This document shows, one piece after another, positions 48,022 through 60,561 of a stretch of DNA of 64,000 nt; within the stretch, counting starts at the first letter, position 1, and every line of letters begins with the position of its first letter. The notes beneath the pieces are model-generated. The model saw nothing but the letters and a program-made list of their open reading frames with translations. It was not told the DNA's origin and did no database searches. The translations under genes and the position numbers were made by a program. The stretch is from Hymenopellis radicata (lineage: Eukaryota; Basidiomycota; Agaricomycetes; Agaricales; Physalacriaceae). The stretch lies in the NCBI GenBank assembly GCA_015501595.1, contig JADNRX010000224.1, forward strand, positions 1-64,000, in the 5' to 3' direction.

Positions 48022-48283
48022 TCTGTGCTTGTACTCGAGTAAGTTTGGCAGTGCACATTTGTAATACATCATGTATTACACGGGGATTACTTGGAACGAA
48101 GTCCTTCACGGTCGAGTAGAGATTTGCCGTCGCAGCTTTCATTTAAGCGTAGTAGAGTCGAACTCAAGTATTACAAGACTGCAAATGGTATATGTACAAC
48201 AAGTTCCGTGCCAGTAAATGAAACAGGATATACACGAGGCTACTAACCAGCCCACAAGTCCATGGTATACAAAAACGAGTAGA
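48022..48283. other. Convergent 3' region
   Basis: Short space between the tails of the transporter and the large gene on the opposite strand; nothing else seen. Confidence 0.5.
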
Positions 48284-51200
48284 TCAAATTAAATTAACAG
48301 ACTGGAGGGCGAAAAGATTTTGTTTTCGTTGGGATTTCGTAGTATTAGGATTTGCGACAGACACAACTTTGCGAATTTCTTCCGCAATCGCTCGAGCAAA
48401 CCGAGGCGGGATCGAGCTCGCCAATTGGCCATACTGTTTCTCCAGTGAACCCGAGAAGGTGCATTTATCCTAAGACGAGTATCAGTTCAACTCTCCAAGA
48501 ATAATTAGAAAAACATTCGTCGTACGGGGAACGATAAGATCCGCGCCATTTCTCGAACAGTCAGGAAACGCTCCGGGTGGTCTGTCAAAACCGACGCGTT
48601 AGTATGGTACAAGTCAAGGGGTATCAGAGCACGCACGCGGGTGCCTACACTTCACATTTTGAGAAGGTAGAGCAAATACATCTACACCGTTTTAATCATC
48701 GAAACAAACTTGAGAAGTAAGAACCTTACCAGGTAGCGGTTCGTCCCAGTCAGCGATAGTCGTGGCCGGATCCCAAATCGAAAAGTCGGGTACACAACAG
48801 CTTGTACAATGCCACGTAACCCCGTGCGGTTGGTTCACAGTGTGGCTGAACGAGGTGGAAAGACCGCGGTCTGAAGCACGGCACTTTGCATTATCCCACG
48901 TCAAGTCCTCAATGACATCCTTGAGCGTCAGACGTGTCTTCTCCTGGGGCACGGGGAAAGAGGGCATTTCTCGACCAGGCGCGCTGGCAATTACAAGCAA
49001 GTATCGCCGGTGAACGGCTACGCCAAAGTCCGCTGCATCGAGCAGCTGCGACTTGAAGCGGTATCCGAGATCCATGGCTTCGTGTTCGATGTTATCAAGC
49101 TGCTCGGGACCCACGTCCTGATGAAGAAACAATTAGAACAGGAGAAGCAGAACAGATAAAGTGACTTACTGGCGACAGAGCACATACCTAAGAGTCGGGG
49201 TTATCAGCCCGTTCAAGTGTACATCCCAGATAAATTGGACTCACCGCATATGCAGGTTTGAGCGCCCGTATTGACTGTACAAATGCGCCAGTTGAAGCAT
49301 CCCTCATATCGCAGTTGACGAACACTGCGGTGAACTGGTATTCCGACAATTCACCTCGTCCTAAGAAACTGTCCACCGGTTCGTTGTATACTTCAACCGT
49401 TGAACAATTCCTCTAGAGAAGGCATCAGACGAACTTCTGGCGAATGCGTTGCGTCTGAACAACTCACCTCAAAAAGCATTGATGAAATCTCTTCCGGCTC
49501 AACGCCAAAGCGAGGATTGAAGCCAGCTTCGTGGAAGCCGAGGGACGCGCCTCCAATTCCACATGATATGTCCACGAAGTCTAAACTCGTCAAAGCGGCA
49601 AAATCACCAGTTGGCGGAATGACTGGAATGAATTGGGGTCGAACACCGCCGAATACAATCTTCCACTTGCAAAAGTGTGTGTCAACTCCGGCAAGCACGT
49701 CGACATGGGGATAGACATCACATCGGAATCTCGGACGAGCACGATGTCGGACAAGAGGTACCTCGCCTTATCGACTGGTTCTCCACCAGGCTGGGGGTGG
49801 CAGACAAGCAGGAACTCGTCAGGGGATGCCTCTGAGTGAATGGAGCGCCGCGGAATGTACTGACGGACAGTGACGACCTCAGAGACACCTCCATCAGGAC
49901 TGGGTTCATCTGGCACACCGATGGAGTCGAGCCGGATATAAACGGAGCGAGTTCGGCCATAGCTCTTTATGAGCGTGATGAGGTAGGTGTTGCCGACGAC
50001 AAGGTTCTTCCTCTTAACACAGCGCGCTTTGACGGGAACGTACACCCGGTCGTCGACCAACTATCCGGAATGTCAGCCTCAAGTTGAATAAATGCGAGAA
50101 TAATTGACTTACGGGAAGAGAAGGTTTGACCACGTACTGGTCATAGATAGGGATAGCCTGAATCTCATCCTCCACCTCTTGCTCCTCGACATCCATCTGC
50201 TCGTCGTCATCGTCGTCCAGCATCGTGGTTGTTCGCGGCGGCCATCAACGCAAGACTGTGCTCGTTGTCCACGTACTCGAGCTCTTCTGAGTCGCGGAAC
50301 GCCGGTTGGGAAACGTGAGAAGTCGACCTGTCTGGTGATTCAGAATGGTGGAAGCTCGCCTGAAGAGGCGTGGGAGGCGAGAACGGCGGGGAAATCGTCC
50401 TATGAGACGACCACGACGCGTAGTTCTTGCTCACTATCCCATCACCAATCGTCGACTTGGCATGGATCTCCACAAGGATGTCGGCATCTGACAGAGTTGT
50501 AGGGGAGGTCTTCAATCCTCTCCTCCAGCGTCGGCGTATTCACTTCGCGTCGCGTCACTTCTTGCATGTTGAGCCGAATGACGACGATCCAGGCATCGGC
50601 GCCATCAGCTGGACTGGACGCCCACGTTGCGCGCAGTTGGTTCGCGAAGAGTGCTCGACGACGACTGATGCGGAGCGCGGAGGCGACGGTGGAACACAGA
50701 ACTGATACGGCATGCTGAAAGAGAGATTCCTTCTCGTTCCAGCAAATTTGCGCCACGTATTTCTGGCCTGGCCGAAGCTTGTCATTAAGGCAGAGCATTG
50801 GCCATCGCACTCGAACGTTCGCAAAGACGGCGGGTCTTGAGAATAGTCAGCATGCGTACTGTGAAAAAAGAAACAATATCGCTGTTCGGCGTACCTATCG
50901 CTTGAGGGAGGCCCTGAACCTGCGTCTCGTTGATCAAAAGACGTGTCCGTGGCCCAGCGTCATCGTAGATTTTGACCAAGAAACTCAGGTTGTCGATCCA
51001 AGTCTTCCATGACAGAGTCATCTCCACCGGCGCGTCTGAGCTTTCAACATTTGACTGCGCCGTTTGAAAGCGCAAGTCCCGTGGGAGCGTCTGGAGCGCT
51101 ACATACCGCCTCCTTTCCACCTCTATTCTCCACTGTTGTGTTACCGAGAGTTCTCCTGGGTGATCAGCGAAAGGATGTGAAGAGCGGAACAATGACAGAT

Positions 51201-53440
51201 GTGTTCCGCGTCGACGTCGGGAAATCGATGATCGTCAAAGAGTTTAGAGATGTCGCCAGACTGGGGCTCCGTCTCGCCGCGAGCGTGCAGGTGCCGCCTG
51301 TAGTATGGGCACATACCGCACTTGAGGTGGACAAACTCGGACGACAAAGTGCAGTCGTTAATAAGGAGCACCTCGCCATCCACCTTATCCACCTTATCCA
51401 CCTCGATACTATCCAACGTATGCGGGACAGCTTGGAACCGATACGCGTCGCGGTATCGAGCCATCTCGCTCTCGGAAGCTAGAAAACTCGCGAGGAGATG
51501 AAGTGTGTACCGGACCTGCAGCGTCGGCTGCGCGATAATCGGCGAGGCGGCGAGATTGAGGAATTTTGCGCTTCGGGCTGCCTGCGGGGATTGTATAAGC
51601 CGGTGCCTCCGGAGATGAGAGTGAAACCTGTCGTGGATGGGGAAAGGAGTTTTACGCAACACATCCTGGGTGATGCGTATATCCTCGGGATTCTCAGAGC
51701 AGAAGAATACGTCGCCGCCGCCCTTTGTCGCCTGCAGACGTGTCCAAAGGAGCTTGACATCATCAACATCCATCGGGGACCATCCCTCGCCCTCCGCGTG
51801 TTTGACGTCGACAGAGGACTTTTTGCCAAGCAGAAGCTCGAGGTACAAGTCCATAGATTCCGCATTGGAGCGGAAATTAGCCGCCCAGATGTTATAGACG
51901 TAGGGCGAGAGATCTGATGAAATGTCGCCGTACATACTATTGCGGTCGCGCGTGAGGGACGCATCCTGTAAGTTGACACCATACGCGAGGTCATTATCGA
52001 CTGAGACGTAGAAATTTTTGATCTGCAAATGCCATTAGCAACGAAGTGAGAAATTGACAGATAGCCTAACATAAATGCGGGACGACAAGTGCGTGTCCCT
52101 AAGGATAGAACCGCGTGCAGTGGTTAAACATTTTTGCGGTGGACGGATGAAGAGAAAATGTCCAAGGTCAACGATGTCGCGAGGGAAGTCGACGATCCGA
52201 GTGAGGACTCCGGGGACGAAAGGAGTATTGGCGACGGTTTCGATAACTTCCAGCGATAAATCCTGGACCTCGTTGTATTCGAATTCCCATTGCTTTGTTC
52301 CTGTGAAGCAGGAGAGATTGGGGACCAAGCCCCCGTTGGCGGTGCCCTCCCGAATTATAGCATTGATTCCCTGTGATGATGAAACTCAGCTCAACATGGA
52401 CAGCAGTATAGATAAGGAAATCTACTCACCATCTTTAATCCATCTCCATGTTGTCCAACAAGGACCCTCGACTTCGCTTTCGTGGTCGCCCCGAACCGCA
52501 TCTTGGACAACGTGAGCGGTTCATGGATATCGAAGAGCTCAATCTCGAACGTATTCCGAGCCGCTGCGCGCAAGCCCAACCAACCCAGGAGGCGACTATC
52601 ACTCCAAATTCCACAATCACCTTTGCGCCCCAACTGTCCTGCTGGCACTGGGCCCCCAGGTTGGGGAAGTGGAGGAGGGTCAAGGTGTCCTTTTACGCGG
52701 AAGACCACCGTAATCGTTTCGCCCAATTCGAGGTGCTGAGACCAGGACGGATCCAAAATGCCCCAGTCGAAAGCGTGGGAAGGTCCCTCCTTGTCCTTGT
52801 GAACGACGGACACCGCGATGTCATCGGGAGATCCATGACAGAATTGCATGCAGCCATCCCACATGTTCTGGACCAGCTCGCGTAAACCCGCCTCCCGAGG
52901 CCAGTAGTCGCCGTAGTTCTGGAGGAGGTTGAGATCCTTGACCACCCTGTCGCGCCCTGCGCGACGCGACGACACCACGTAGTGGGGATTGAACGGGCCA
53001 GCCTCTGGTAGACTGCGTTTGGGACCGGTCGGTTTCTTCGGCTCTGGCACGCCGCCTGCTAGAGTGCGTCTGCGTCTAAAAGGTGGAGGACGCGTAGATT
53101 CGGATTCCGACGAGTCGGTAGTAGTGGAATGCTCGTCATCCGACGGGTACTGAACACAGTCAGAATACAACAGACAGTAGTTGAATGTATTCTTTGCCCA
53201 CCAGCGCGTGCTTGGGCATCCAGGTCCTGCTAATACTACGCGATCGAGATTGTCGTGGACGGAAGCAACTCGTGCCGGCAACCGCCGAGACGATTTCTCT
53301 TCCACCATCATGATCAGAGAACGCCGCTCCTGCTGGCGATCGTCTCGGAGGTAACCTCCGAGGTACCTCGGAGGCTCCGCAAATACAACCTGCAGGTGTG
53401 CTGGCAGACGGACGTATTCCGGGTGTCCGCCCGCAGACAT
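48284..53440 (-). CDS. GHKL ATPase / FN3-like / BAH-like / C5-DNA-methyltransferase-like fusion, copy 2
   Basis: Same order as copy 1 and better preserved. N-box EAGLRELVQNMWDGC and ATP-lid glycines GQHGDGLKM, spliced to GINAIIREG, define a GHKL-type ATPase (about 52400-52910). The middle region has VLTRIVDFPRD and ALQTLPRDLRF. The fibronectin-III-like part contains ADAWIVVIRL; the BAH-like part VRQYIPRRSI and YLLSDIV. The methyltransferase-like domain shows motif I (FVDISCGIGGASLGF, 49530-49590), FVNCDMRDA in place of the PCQ motif (about 49300), AYAVCALSP where ENV is expected, LDAADFGVAVHRRYLLV (VIII), FLTVREMARILSFP (IX) and GSLEKQYGQLASSIPPRF (X), ending QSVNLI. The FN3 stretch reads in two frames. 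First exon and start are uncertain. Expected nuclear; function unknown. Confidence 0.78.
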
Positions 53441-53564
53441 CGGGCTGACCGAATGAGCCTGTTGGATTAGATGTCAGGCAAGCATCCTACAGGTCTAAAC
53501 ATTTAGAACCTGTTGGATGGTCTCAATGCTCTTGTAGTGTACCAAGTAGAATACAACTGAGTAC

Positions 53565-53825
53565 ACCTACAGGAGCCTCCAATATACCTATAGGATGCCT
53601 TTGCTGTGTACCTACAGGAGCACTCGAACATACCTGTAGGATGCATTTGCTGTGTACCTACAGGAGTGGTTCAATGCACCTATAGGATACTACTCTTGAG
53701 TACCTACAGGAGCACTCGAACATACCTGTAGGATGCCTTTGCTGTGTACCTACAGGAGCCCTCGAACATACCTGTAGGATGCCTTTGACGTGTACCTACA
53801 GGAGCACTTGAACATACCTGTAGCA
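53565..53825. repeat. 46-bp minisatellite, left array (about 6 units)
   Basis: Units start ACCTACAGGAGC and contain CCTGTAGG, the inverse of CCTACAGG, so each unit can fold on itself. Variants: 'CACTCGAACATA', 'CCTCCAATATA' and 'TGGTTCAATGCA' types. Confidence 0.85.
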
Positions 53826-54661
53826 TCAGGAAACAGGTCACCAGCCCAGAGGACCGCTGAGTCAACCACGGTAAACATGGTTGCCTAGAGGACATCAGGG
53901 TGCGAACTCTGCCCGGTTAACTTTGGCAAAGGTTCAGGTCCAAACCTTCCTTGAGGATGCCCTGAGTCTAACTCAAGATCACTTAAGTCATATTCAAAGC
54001 AGCTTGTGCTACCCCCAAACAAGATATATGTAACTTAGAGTTAACATAAGGTAACCTACAGCAGCCCAGCACAACATAAACTCTAATCAAATCAGTTAAG
54101 AAAAAAAGGGAAAGCTTCCAAAGAGCTTAAAACTCAGGAAACAAGACAAAAGATTTAAAATGCAGTGCATTCAAACATCACAGTACATATACACAGTAAT
54201 ACATGTAAGAAGGAATATAACAACAGGTCCCATACCAGTACTACAGATCATACAGTATCGAGACAGAGAGACGGCAACAACAGGAAAAGATTGACGGTGT
54301 CTGGCAGCATGATCTATGAAGCAATTAGTGCACAAGACATGACAAGACATGAAGTAACTCACCAGATCAGCATAGCTCGATTTCAGCTGTAAGGAATGTG
54401 GGGAGCGCAGCACTTGCGGGAGGTGACTCTGCGACAACGGCAGTCTTCAAACATAGCATACGTACATATTTCAGGCTAGCACATAGACATGGAACACAGG
54501 GAGGGCGGAGGAGTGGGGACGCACCGGTCTCGTGGGGGGTTTTCACTATGGGATCGACGCTGACATGACGGATGGTACGGCCTGTGAGGTGCTTCAGCCT
54601 CGAGAAGCGGTTAATATTGATATTGCTCACCTGGAAAAGAAATAGCATAGGGGTCCTCGTT

Positions 54662-54865
54662 GAGGCTTAAGGCGGTCATCATCATCGAGGCGGTCGTTGT
54701 CGAGGCTCGAGGCGATGTTCGTCATCGAGGCGGTCATTGGTCGTCATCAAGGAGGCGGTCGTCATCGAAGCGGTCGTTGGTCGTCATCGAGGAGGCGGTC
54801 GTCGTTGAGGCTCGAGGCAAGAGTTGTCGTCGAGGTTCAAGGCAATAGTCATCGTCGAGGAGGTA
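54662..54865. repeat. Short tandem repeat, GTCATCGAGGCGG family
   Basis: Degenerate repeats of about 15-27 bp (CATCGAGGCGGTCGT and relatives) with no credible coding role. Confidence 0.7.
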
Positions 54866-57299
54866 GCTGCTATGTACCGGCCATTGTTCGCGCATGTCGC
54901 TCTAGGTCAGCAGGAGGAATGAGATGGGATGGTGGTAGAAGAACAAGTTGAAACGCACCCTCATTCGAGCAAAACCCAACCAACACGTGACGGCTACGTG
55001 GCATCAGTTGCGTGGCCAGACTTGGACAAATTTCCTGGGCAGAGGGATTGATGGAGGAGGGAATGGACTGGAAAATGTATATCAGCCTGACAAGAATGGA
55101 GGTCGCATGTGAGGACGCTGGCGAACATGACGGGCTTACCGCAGCGGAAAATGGTCCAGAGCAGCGTAAGAGACTGCAGCGCCGACACCACTTCCCAACC
55201 ATTGGCCCACAAAGCCCTGCTCAAGGTCGGCCTGGCTCTGAGTGGGCCTACGCTTGGGTGCGGTGTCGTGGTGTGGCGGCGGCGAATATAATAGAACTGT
55301 CACTGTCGTTGCTTAGCACCGGCAAAAAGGAATTGAAATGAAAACGCACCGCATAATGCTGCTCGTCTGCAGACGGGACAGCATCCGTTCCTCAAGAGCC
55401 GCTCTCGCAGAGCCGATTTGTGGTTGAGCGCGCGCGTTGCGCTGCCTCATTGACAGTACGCCTTTGATGCGAAAGCTGCCTGTTTTGACAGGGCTTACGC
55501 GGGGAAAAGCTAGCCAGCTGAACGGTAGATACACCAGGAATGGCGATGGAGAAGGAAGCAAGCGCGAGTGGTCGACGAAAGTGGATGCTGATGGTGGTTG
55601 GAAGGAAGAAACAACGGCTCCGAACAGTGATCAAGCATTGTTCGGAGTAATGGGCCTTGTATCCGAACATCGTTCAACGTGTTGTAGACGTTGAACGAGA
55701 GCACGTAGCAGCCTAAAAATGCTAGATAATACGGCCAACCATGTTTACTAAACATCTGACAGAAATGTTTTGTTGACGACTTACCGTACAATGTACTAAA
55801 CTCAATGTGGGCCATTGACAACATGTAAGTTATCGTCTCTTCTGCCAAAAAATCACTGAAAAAATTAAATACTCTCAATAGGTACCGGAACGCATCCCGC
55901 TATATGCGAAGCCTCAGTTCGCCTCCGTTACGGCGCTGGAGACCATACAAGTCGTCGAAAACCACTCGGTCCGATCATCCGAGTGGTGATCGCAAAGGTT
56001 TTTCTAACGATAAGTCTCCTTCCTACCACCACGATGGACGATACTCGCACCCCAATGATTCAAATCTGGGACACGGATCTTCCTACAGTTGTCTTCTCCT
56101 TTTTCCGGCCTTTTCGTGGAGTACCAGGCCTCCGCTAAGTGGCAGGATGTGGCAACTATTCGGAGCAGCTTAAGCCCTCCAACGAGGCCACACGCTCCAA
56201 TACGGCGATACTACGATAAGCCACGCAGGTGTGTCCTTCATTACTTGTATTTCCGGAATTTCTCATTGAGTCGACTTGGCAGCCATTGCAAGCTCTTTCC
56301 TCGATACCCTGTTTCCCGCGCGACGCGTAGAGGCTACATTGGAACGCGCGGGTTCGACGGCGAGGAGAGGTCCATCGAGGCTGCACCTCTGCAGCACACG
56401 TCTCGCTGTGTCCTCCTTACTCTATGACCACGCTACCCTCGTATGAATGCGCCGGATTGGGAGGACCGTAGTGGAGAGTGGCGGAGAGCTCGTGCAGAAC
56501 GAGTTTTTACTCGTGCATAAGTGCGTTGTACCATATGTTTATGGAGTTTACTTATTAAATACTTTCAAGGCCATCCATCCTCCTCTTCCCCCCGGAAAGG
56601 CTGACGGTTCGCCGCGACAACACCCAGTAGGTGACCTGGACGACGTCAGCATTGACGACTCGCCGTGTAAGCCCTTGCCTCAAGACTGTACACACGCTTC
56701 GAGCTTACTCGTGATCCGTTCCTACAGCCAGAGCACCGGCGCCGACTAGCCGCGTAAGCCCTCACCCAACGACAGTCACATGGAACGCCCCCCTTCACCC
56801 TCCGACTTGCCCATCGCTGGACCATCCACGCCCTGCATAAAGTCCTTCCACCAACGTCACCGCGCCGTATTACACCACCGTCGCGTTTCTCGATCTCCTG
56901 CACCAAGGCAATGTACGCCAGCAGATCAAGTCTGACGCGTTCCCAGACTCGTTCTCGTGATCGCCTACCGGTCCTCAACCGTGTCTTCCTCGGGCGCATC
57001 CGCATCGATTCCAAAGGTGCTCTTGATGTCGTACACGCACCTCGGGCAGATGCTGGCGAATCTGCTTGGGAGCAACATCATCGCGCCCGATGTGTGGCCG
57101 AGCGAGATGACACGGTCGGCGGTACAGGCTGCATATAACATTTATCCCCTGGCAACGGCAACAGCGACGACGGTCGCTATCGAGTCTCCACTGCTCGAGC
57201 AGAAACAACTCGTCGCGTAAGCCCTCACCGCAGGCAGCAAATCATTTCCTTCACGGTGAGAGGACGGCGGCGACGATGCGATGAACCCGCCTTGAGACA

Positions 57300-57420
57300 A
57301 ACGACGACAACCTTGACCCTTTGCGCCCTTGTCAGCACCAAGGATGCCGGCGTTATCATTGGTCAGGCTGGCAAAAATGCGATGTGTGAGACGAGGCCGG
57401 TGTCAGTAAGGTCTTCTGCA
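57300..57420 (+). pseudogene. KH-domain-like fragment
   Basis: TLTLCALVSTKDAGVIIGQA followed by GKN reproduces the KH-domain GxxG loop (V-I-I-G-x-x-G) of PCBP/Rnc1-type RNA-binding proteins. It stops after about 40 residues. It is an isolated fragment inside the minisatellite-bounded element. Confidence 0.45.
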
Positions 57421-57984
57421 TGTGCAGGTACGTCTTTACTGCTCAAACTCTTTTCTGTGTGAACGCGTAAGCCCTTGAACAAGGCTTTAGATCAACCTCA
57501 AGAAGTCCAACAACCCACCGCATCCTCGCTCAGGCGTCCGGCCACGACGGGTGCATATACACATTGGCTCGTTTTCCGGTCTTGGTCCCATTTTCTTATG
57601 AAGATAATCATGGCGTTCAGTCCGTATTCGCCCAGGTCAATGCCACTAACGGCGCGCCTCGCTCAACGAGCGCTCACGGCGACCGAGACACTTACCGCGC
57701 GACGCACTCGCCCAACTAATAATTGTGGGAAGTGTCTTAATGGCATCGGTGCAGCGTCGGATCCACACTATGACTGCGACATGTGGGATGACTGGGCGGT
57801 TAGTCGTCTTATTCTCCTTTCTTCGCTTTATCCCTAATCAAAGAATGTGTAGTCATATAACGCCACTATCATAGCGTCGCTCGAGTCTGTTGCCCTCGCC
57901 TCCATGGACGCATTACAAAACTTTTTGTTCTAGACGTGGAAAATCGGAGACTCCACCGAGCTTGGACGTTCGTCGTCCTCGATG

Positions 57985-58390
57985 TGGCACCACCACCTCA
58001 GGTTACAGCATGGATGGATGCCTGCCGATCCGCGCGAGGCTATCAACTACTGCGGTGGCAGCCAGCTCTTCGACGGTTCATATGCTGCGTCGGCGACGGG
58101 CGACGCGGCGAGCATGCAGCCAACTCCGAGCCTGGCATTCCCTCCAGCAAAGATCAGTCCGAGCTTTGATGCGACGCTGCTGCCGACGTATACAGCGACA
58201 GGGAGTGTAAAGACTTTGTTTGCACCTACATCTACGGCGGCGCTACACGCGGCCTCGGCTTGTGCATCCGCCCTGCTCGCGTGGGAATTGTTCGCCTACG
58301 GCGTTCGGCCAAATAGCGGTAGACAAGCAGCAATCAATGATGCCGTGTCTTCCAGAACGAGACGGTTTACAAACACGTACAATACTCTAT
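57985..58390 (+). pseudogene. Possible glucan 1,3-beta-glucosidase C-terminal fragment
   Basis: PADPREAINYCGG, FDGSYAASATGDAASMQP and TLLPTYTATGSVKTL resemble the Ser/Thr-rich tail of secreted fungal exo-beta-1,3-glucanases. The catalytic part is missing. Identification is by memory of the tail sequence and is weak. Confidence 0.35.
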
Positions 58391-58790
58391 AGACGGGGCC
58401 GGTCGTAGTGTTTTGTCTTAATCACACCGTATCCTGTAATTAACACTTTGTTCGAGGCTATTTTTGATGCGATAGTCCTAAGCGATACCGGTGTTAGCTT
58501 TGAATTTGACTAGGGACACATGAGTTGCTTAGAGTAAAGAGCTGGGATATCATTATCTTGTAGTATGGTAGAGTCATCTTGAGTTGACGGCTGTAGGCCC
58601 TTGTGCTTTGAGTTGACTTGGAGTAATCTCAAGGGTCTCAAGGCAACTCAAGCTTATGACTATCACAGTCTTAGCCTTGAGACAGCTAAAGCTATCTTAA
58701 GATACCTCAGTGCCCTCTGGTTGATCACTGCCACAGCAAGTAACTCAGGCAACCTCTGGCCCACATGCTGTTTCCTGATGAGGATGCTGT

Positions 58791-59043
58791 ACCTACAGGA
58801 GTGGTTCAATGCACCTATAGGATACTACTCTTGAGTACCTACAGGAGCCCTCGAACATACCTGTAGGATGCCTTTGCTGTGTACCTACAGGAGCACTTGA
58901 ACATACCTGTAGGATGCTGTACCTACAGGAGTGGTTCAATGCACCTATAGGATACTACTCTTGAGTACCTACAGGAGCGCTCGAACATACCTGTAGGATG
59001 CCTTTACCAAGTACCTACAGGAGCACTCAAACATTCCTGTAGG
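58791..59043. repeat. 46-bp minisatellite, right array (about 6 units)
   Basis: The same unit types as the left array, including the TGGTTCAATGCA variant twice. Confidence 0.85.
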
Positions 59044-59047
59044 AAGA

Positions 59048-59784
59048 GCAACAAGCACTGTGATGACGTAGATGAATCCGTGTTGCAGCTTGAAATTCGG
59101 ATCCATCTACGTCATCTCTTTCTTCCACCCTTGCTCTCTCGAGTCTCCACCACCCTCGCCATCATCGGCCTCGTTACGCGCTACAGCGACCTCCTGGAAT
59201 GCCCAACGATATGCATGGATGTCAGCGATGTTTCAATTCGGCACTCAGGATGCGGAGGAGTTCATTTGAACGACAGCAGCGGCCTCGGATGCCGCTGTCG
59301 TTAACGGTGCGTGTCCTTTCTGTCTCTTGAAAATATAACTCATATTTGTCGTTCTGTAGAACTGCCTACAGCGTATTTCCGCCACCAACTGCTCGCCTCG
59401 CCATTCTCGTCTGCCAGTCGTGTCTACAACGCGGACTCGTCGGTGCCTTTGACTTGTTCTCATGTCTATCTTGGACAGACCAGTATCAGCTTGGAGCCTG
59501 GTGTCGAGGTCGAGGTCACCATCCTCGGCGGTTAACTTACGCGCTGTCGCTGTCTCTTATGCTTCCAATACATTGCTTATGCTGCCATGAACTCTCATTG
59601 CGGATTCAATGCGTCGAACGCCTCAATGCCTACCCACGAACGTCGGCCGTTCTGAGAAAAGAGGCGCGTTTAATTTGGTGAGAAGGGTGTCTCGCGTCAT
59701 CAGGCCTTTACCGTTCGTTCCTCTATCATTGGAAGCCAATACACGTATAAACCCTCTGACCTTTGGCAAGCTTCACCACACAGA
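59048..59784. other. Intergenic, no gene assigned
   Basis: Short frames such as CSHVYLGQTSISLEPGVEVE (about 59455-59530) look protein-like but I cannot assign them. Confidence 0.4.
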
Positions 59785-60140
59785 ATGCGCCAAGGAATCG
59801 CCGTTGTCAAGCGCTGCACGCAAAGTAGTATCGGTCGGGCCATCGCCCTGCAACTCGCGAGTGACGGGTTCGACGTGGCCCTTGCAGAGGACCCGTCTCA
59901 GCAAGCCGAGTTGGCCTCCCTCGAGTACGAGATCACATCGAAGGGGGTGCAATGTCGCTCTTACTTTTGTGATGCGGCCAAGGAAGACGAAATTAAGCGC
60001 CTGATCGAGGATGTGGTAACGGATTTTGGCGGAATAGACGTCGTATGTTTCTTATCTCTGGCTACGAGGAAGCTTTCCAACCTTATTCTAGATGGTAGCC
60101 AATAATCTGGTCATGCCGACAGTTGGTTCGTTGGTTGATA
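59785..60140 (+). pseudogene. Short-chain dehydrogenase/reductase N-terminal fragment
   Basis: SSIGRAIALQLASDGFDVAL, then a region with CDAAKEDEIKRLIEDVV and FGGIDV, spliced to MVANN, is the start of an SDR. The TGxxxGIG dinucleotide motif is degraded to KRCTQSSIG, and the catalytic Ser-Tyr-Lys half is absent. Not functional. Confidence 0.65.
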
Positions 60141-60561
60141 GTACGTCTCGAAATCTCCAGTAGAGAGTCATATATCATAGAATGTGCCTCAGTAAAAACA
60201 GTCTAACGCCATACAAGTTCTCCTTTCAACACAAACGTCAATCCGCCTTTCTATCCCTAGCCTACTAGCTTCAAACTGTGTGAACACTGTCATTGTAATC
60301 AGCTACTCCTGTTTTCCTGCGATGTGTTCAAAATTCATAGTCTCTGTGCAGTGCATCATGCATCTCAAAATGAGCTGTGAAAGTAGTACATATTCAAACG
60401 GAATCTTTGCACTATCAATGCACTACTATGCCTCACAGAAACCGAAGCCCAGACAGCGCAGGTGTTGTACAAGGCTGAACATGTTAGCAAATTCCAAGCA
60501 CAGTATATAAATACAAACAAATTTATATTACACTTTCTCTTCCTCATTCCTGTGCCACATA
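60141..60561. other. Intergenic, no gene supported
   Basis: AT-rich, short ORFs only. Confidence 0.5.

Larger units (their letters stand above)
53480..59047. mobile_element. Putative 5.6-kb element with inverted minisatellite ends and captured gene pieces
   Basis: Both ends carry arrays of the same roughly 46-bp unit, and inside each array sits the same short segment in opposite orientation (CATCAGGAAACAG followed by CCAGAGG near 53826-53850, reverse near 58750-58785). This makes the whole a large inverted-repeat structure. The interior has no transposase that I can see but carries fragments resembling a KH domain and a glucanase. No clear target-site duplication was found. The class is unknown. 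Confidence 0.5.

Noticed and set aside
53565..59043. CRISPR-like arrays
   Set aside because: The units are tandem minisatellites without unique spacers, and the genome is eukaryotic.
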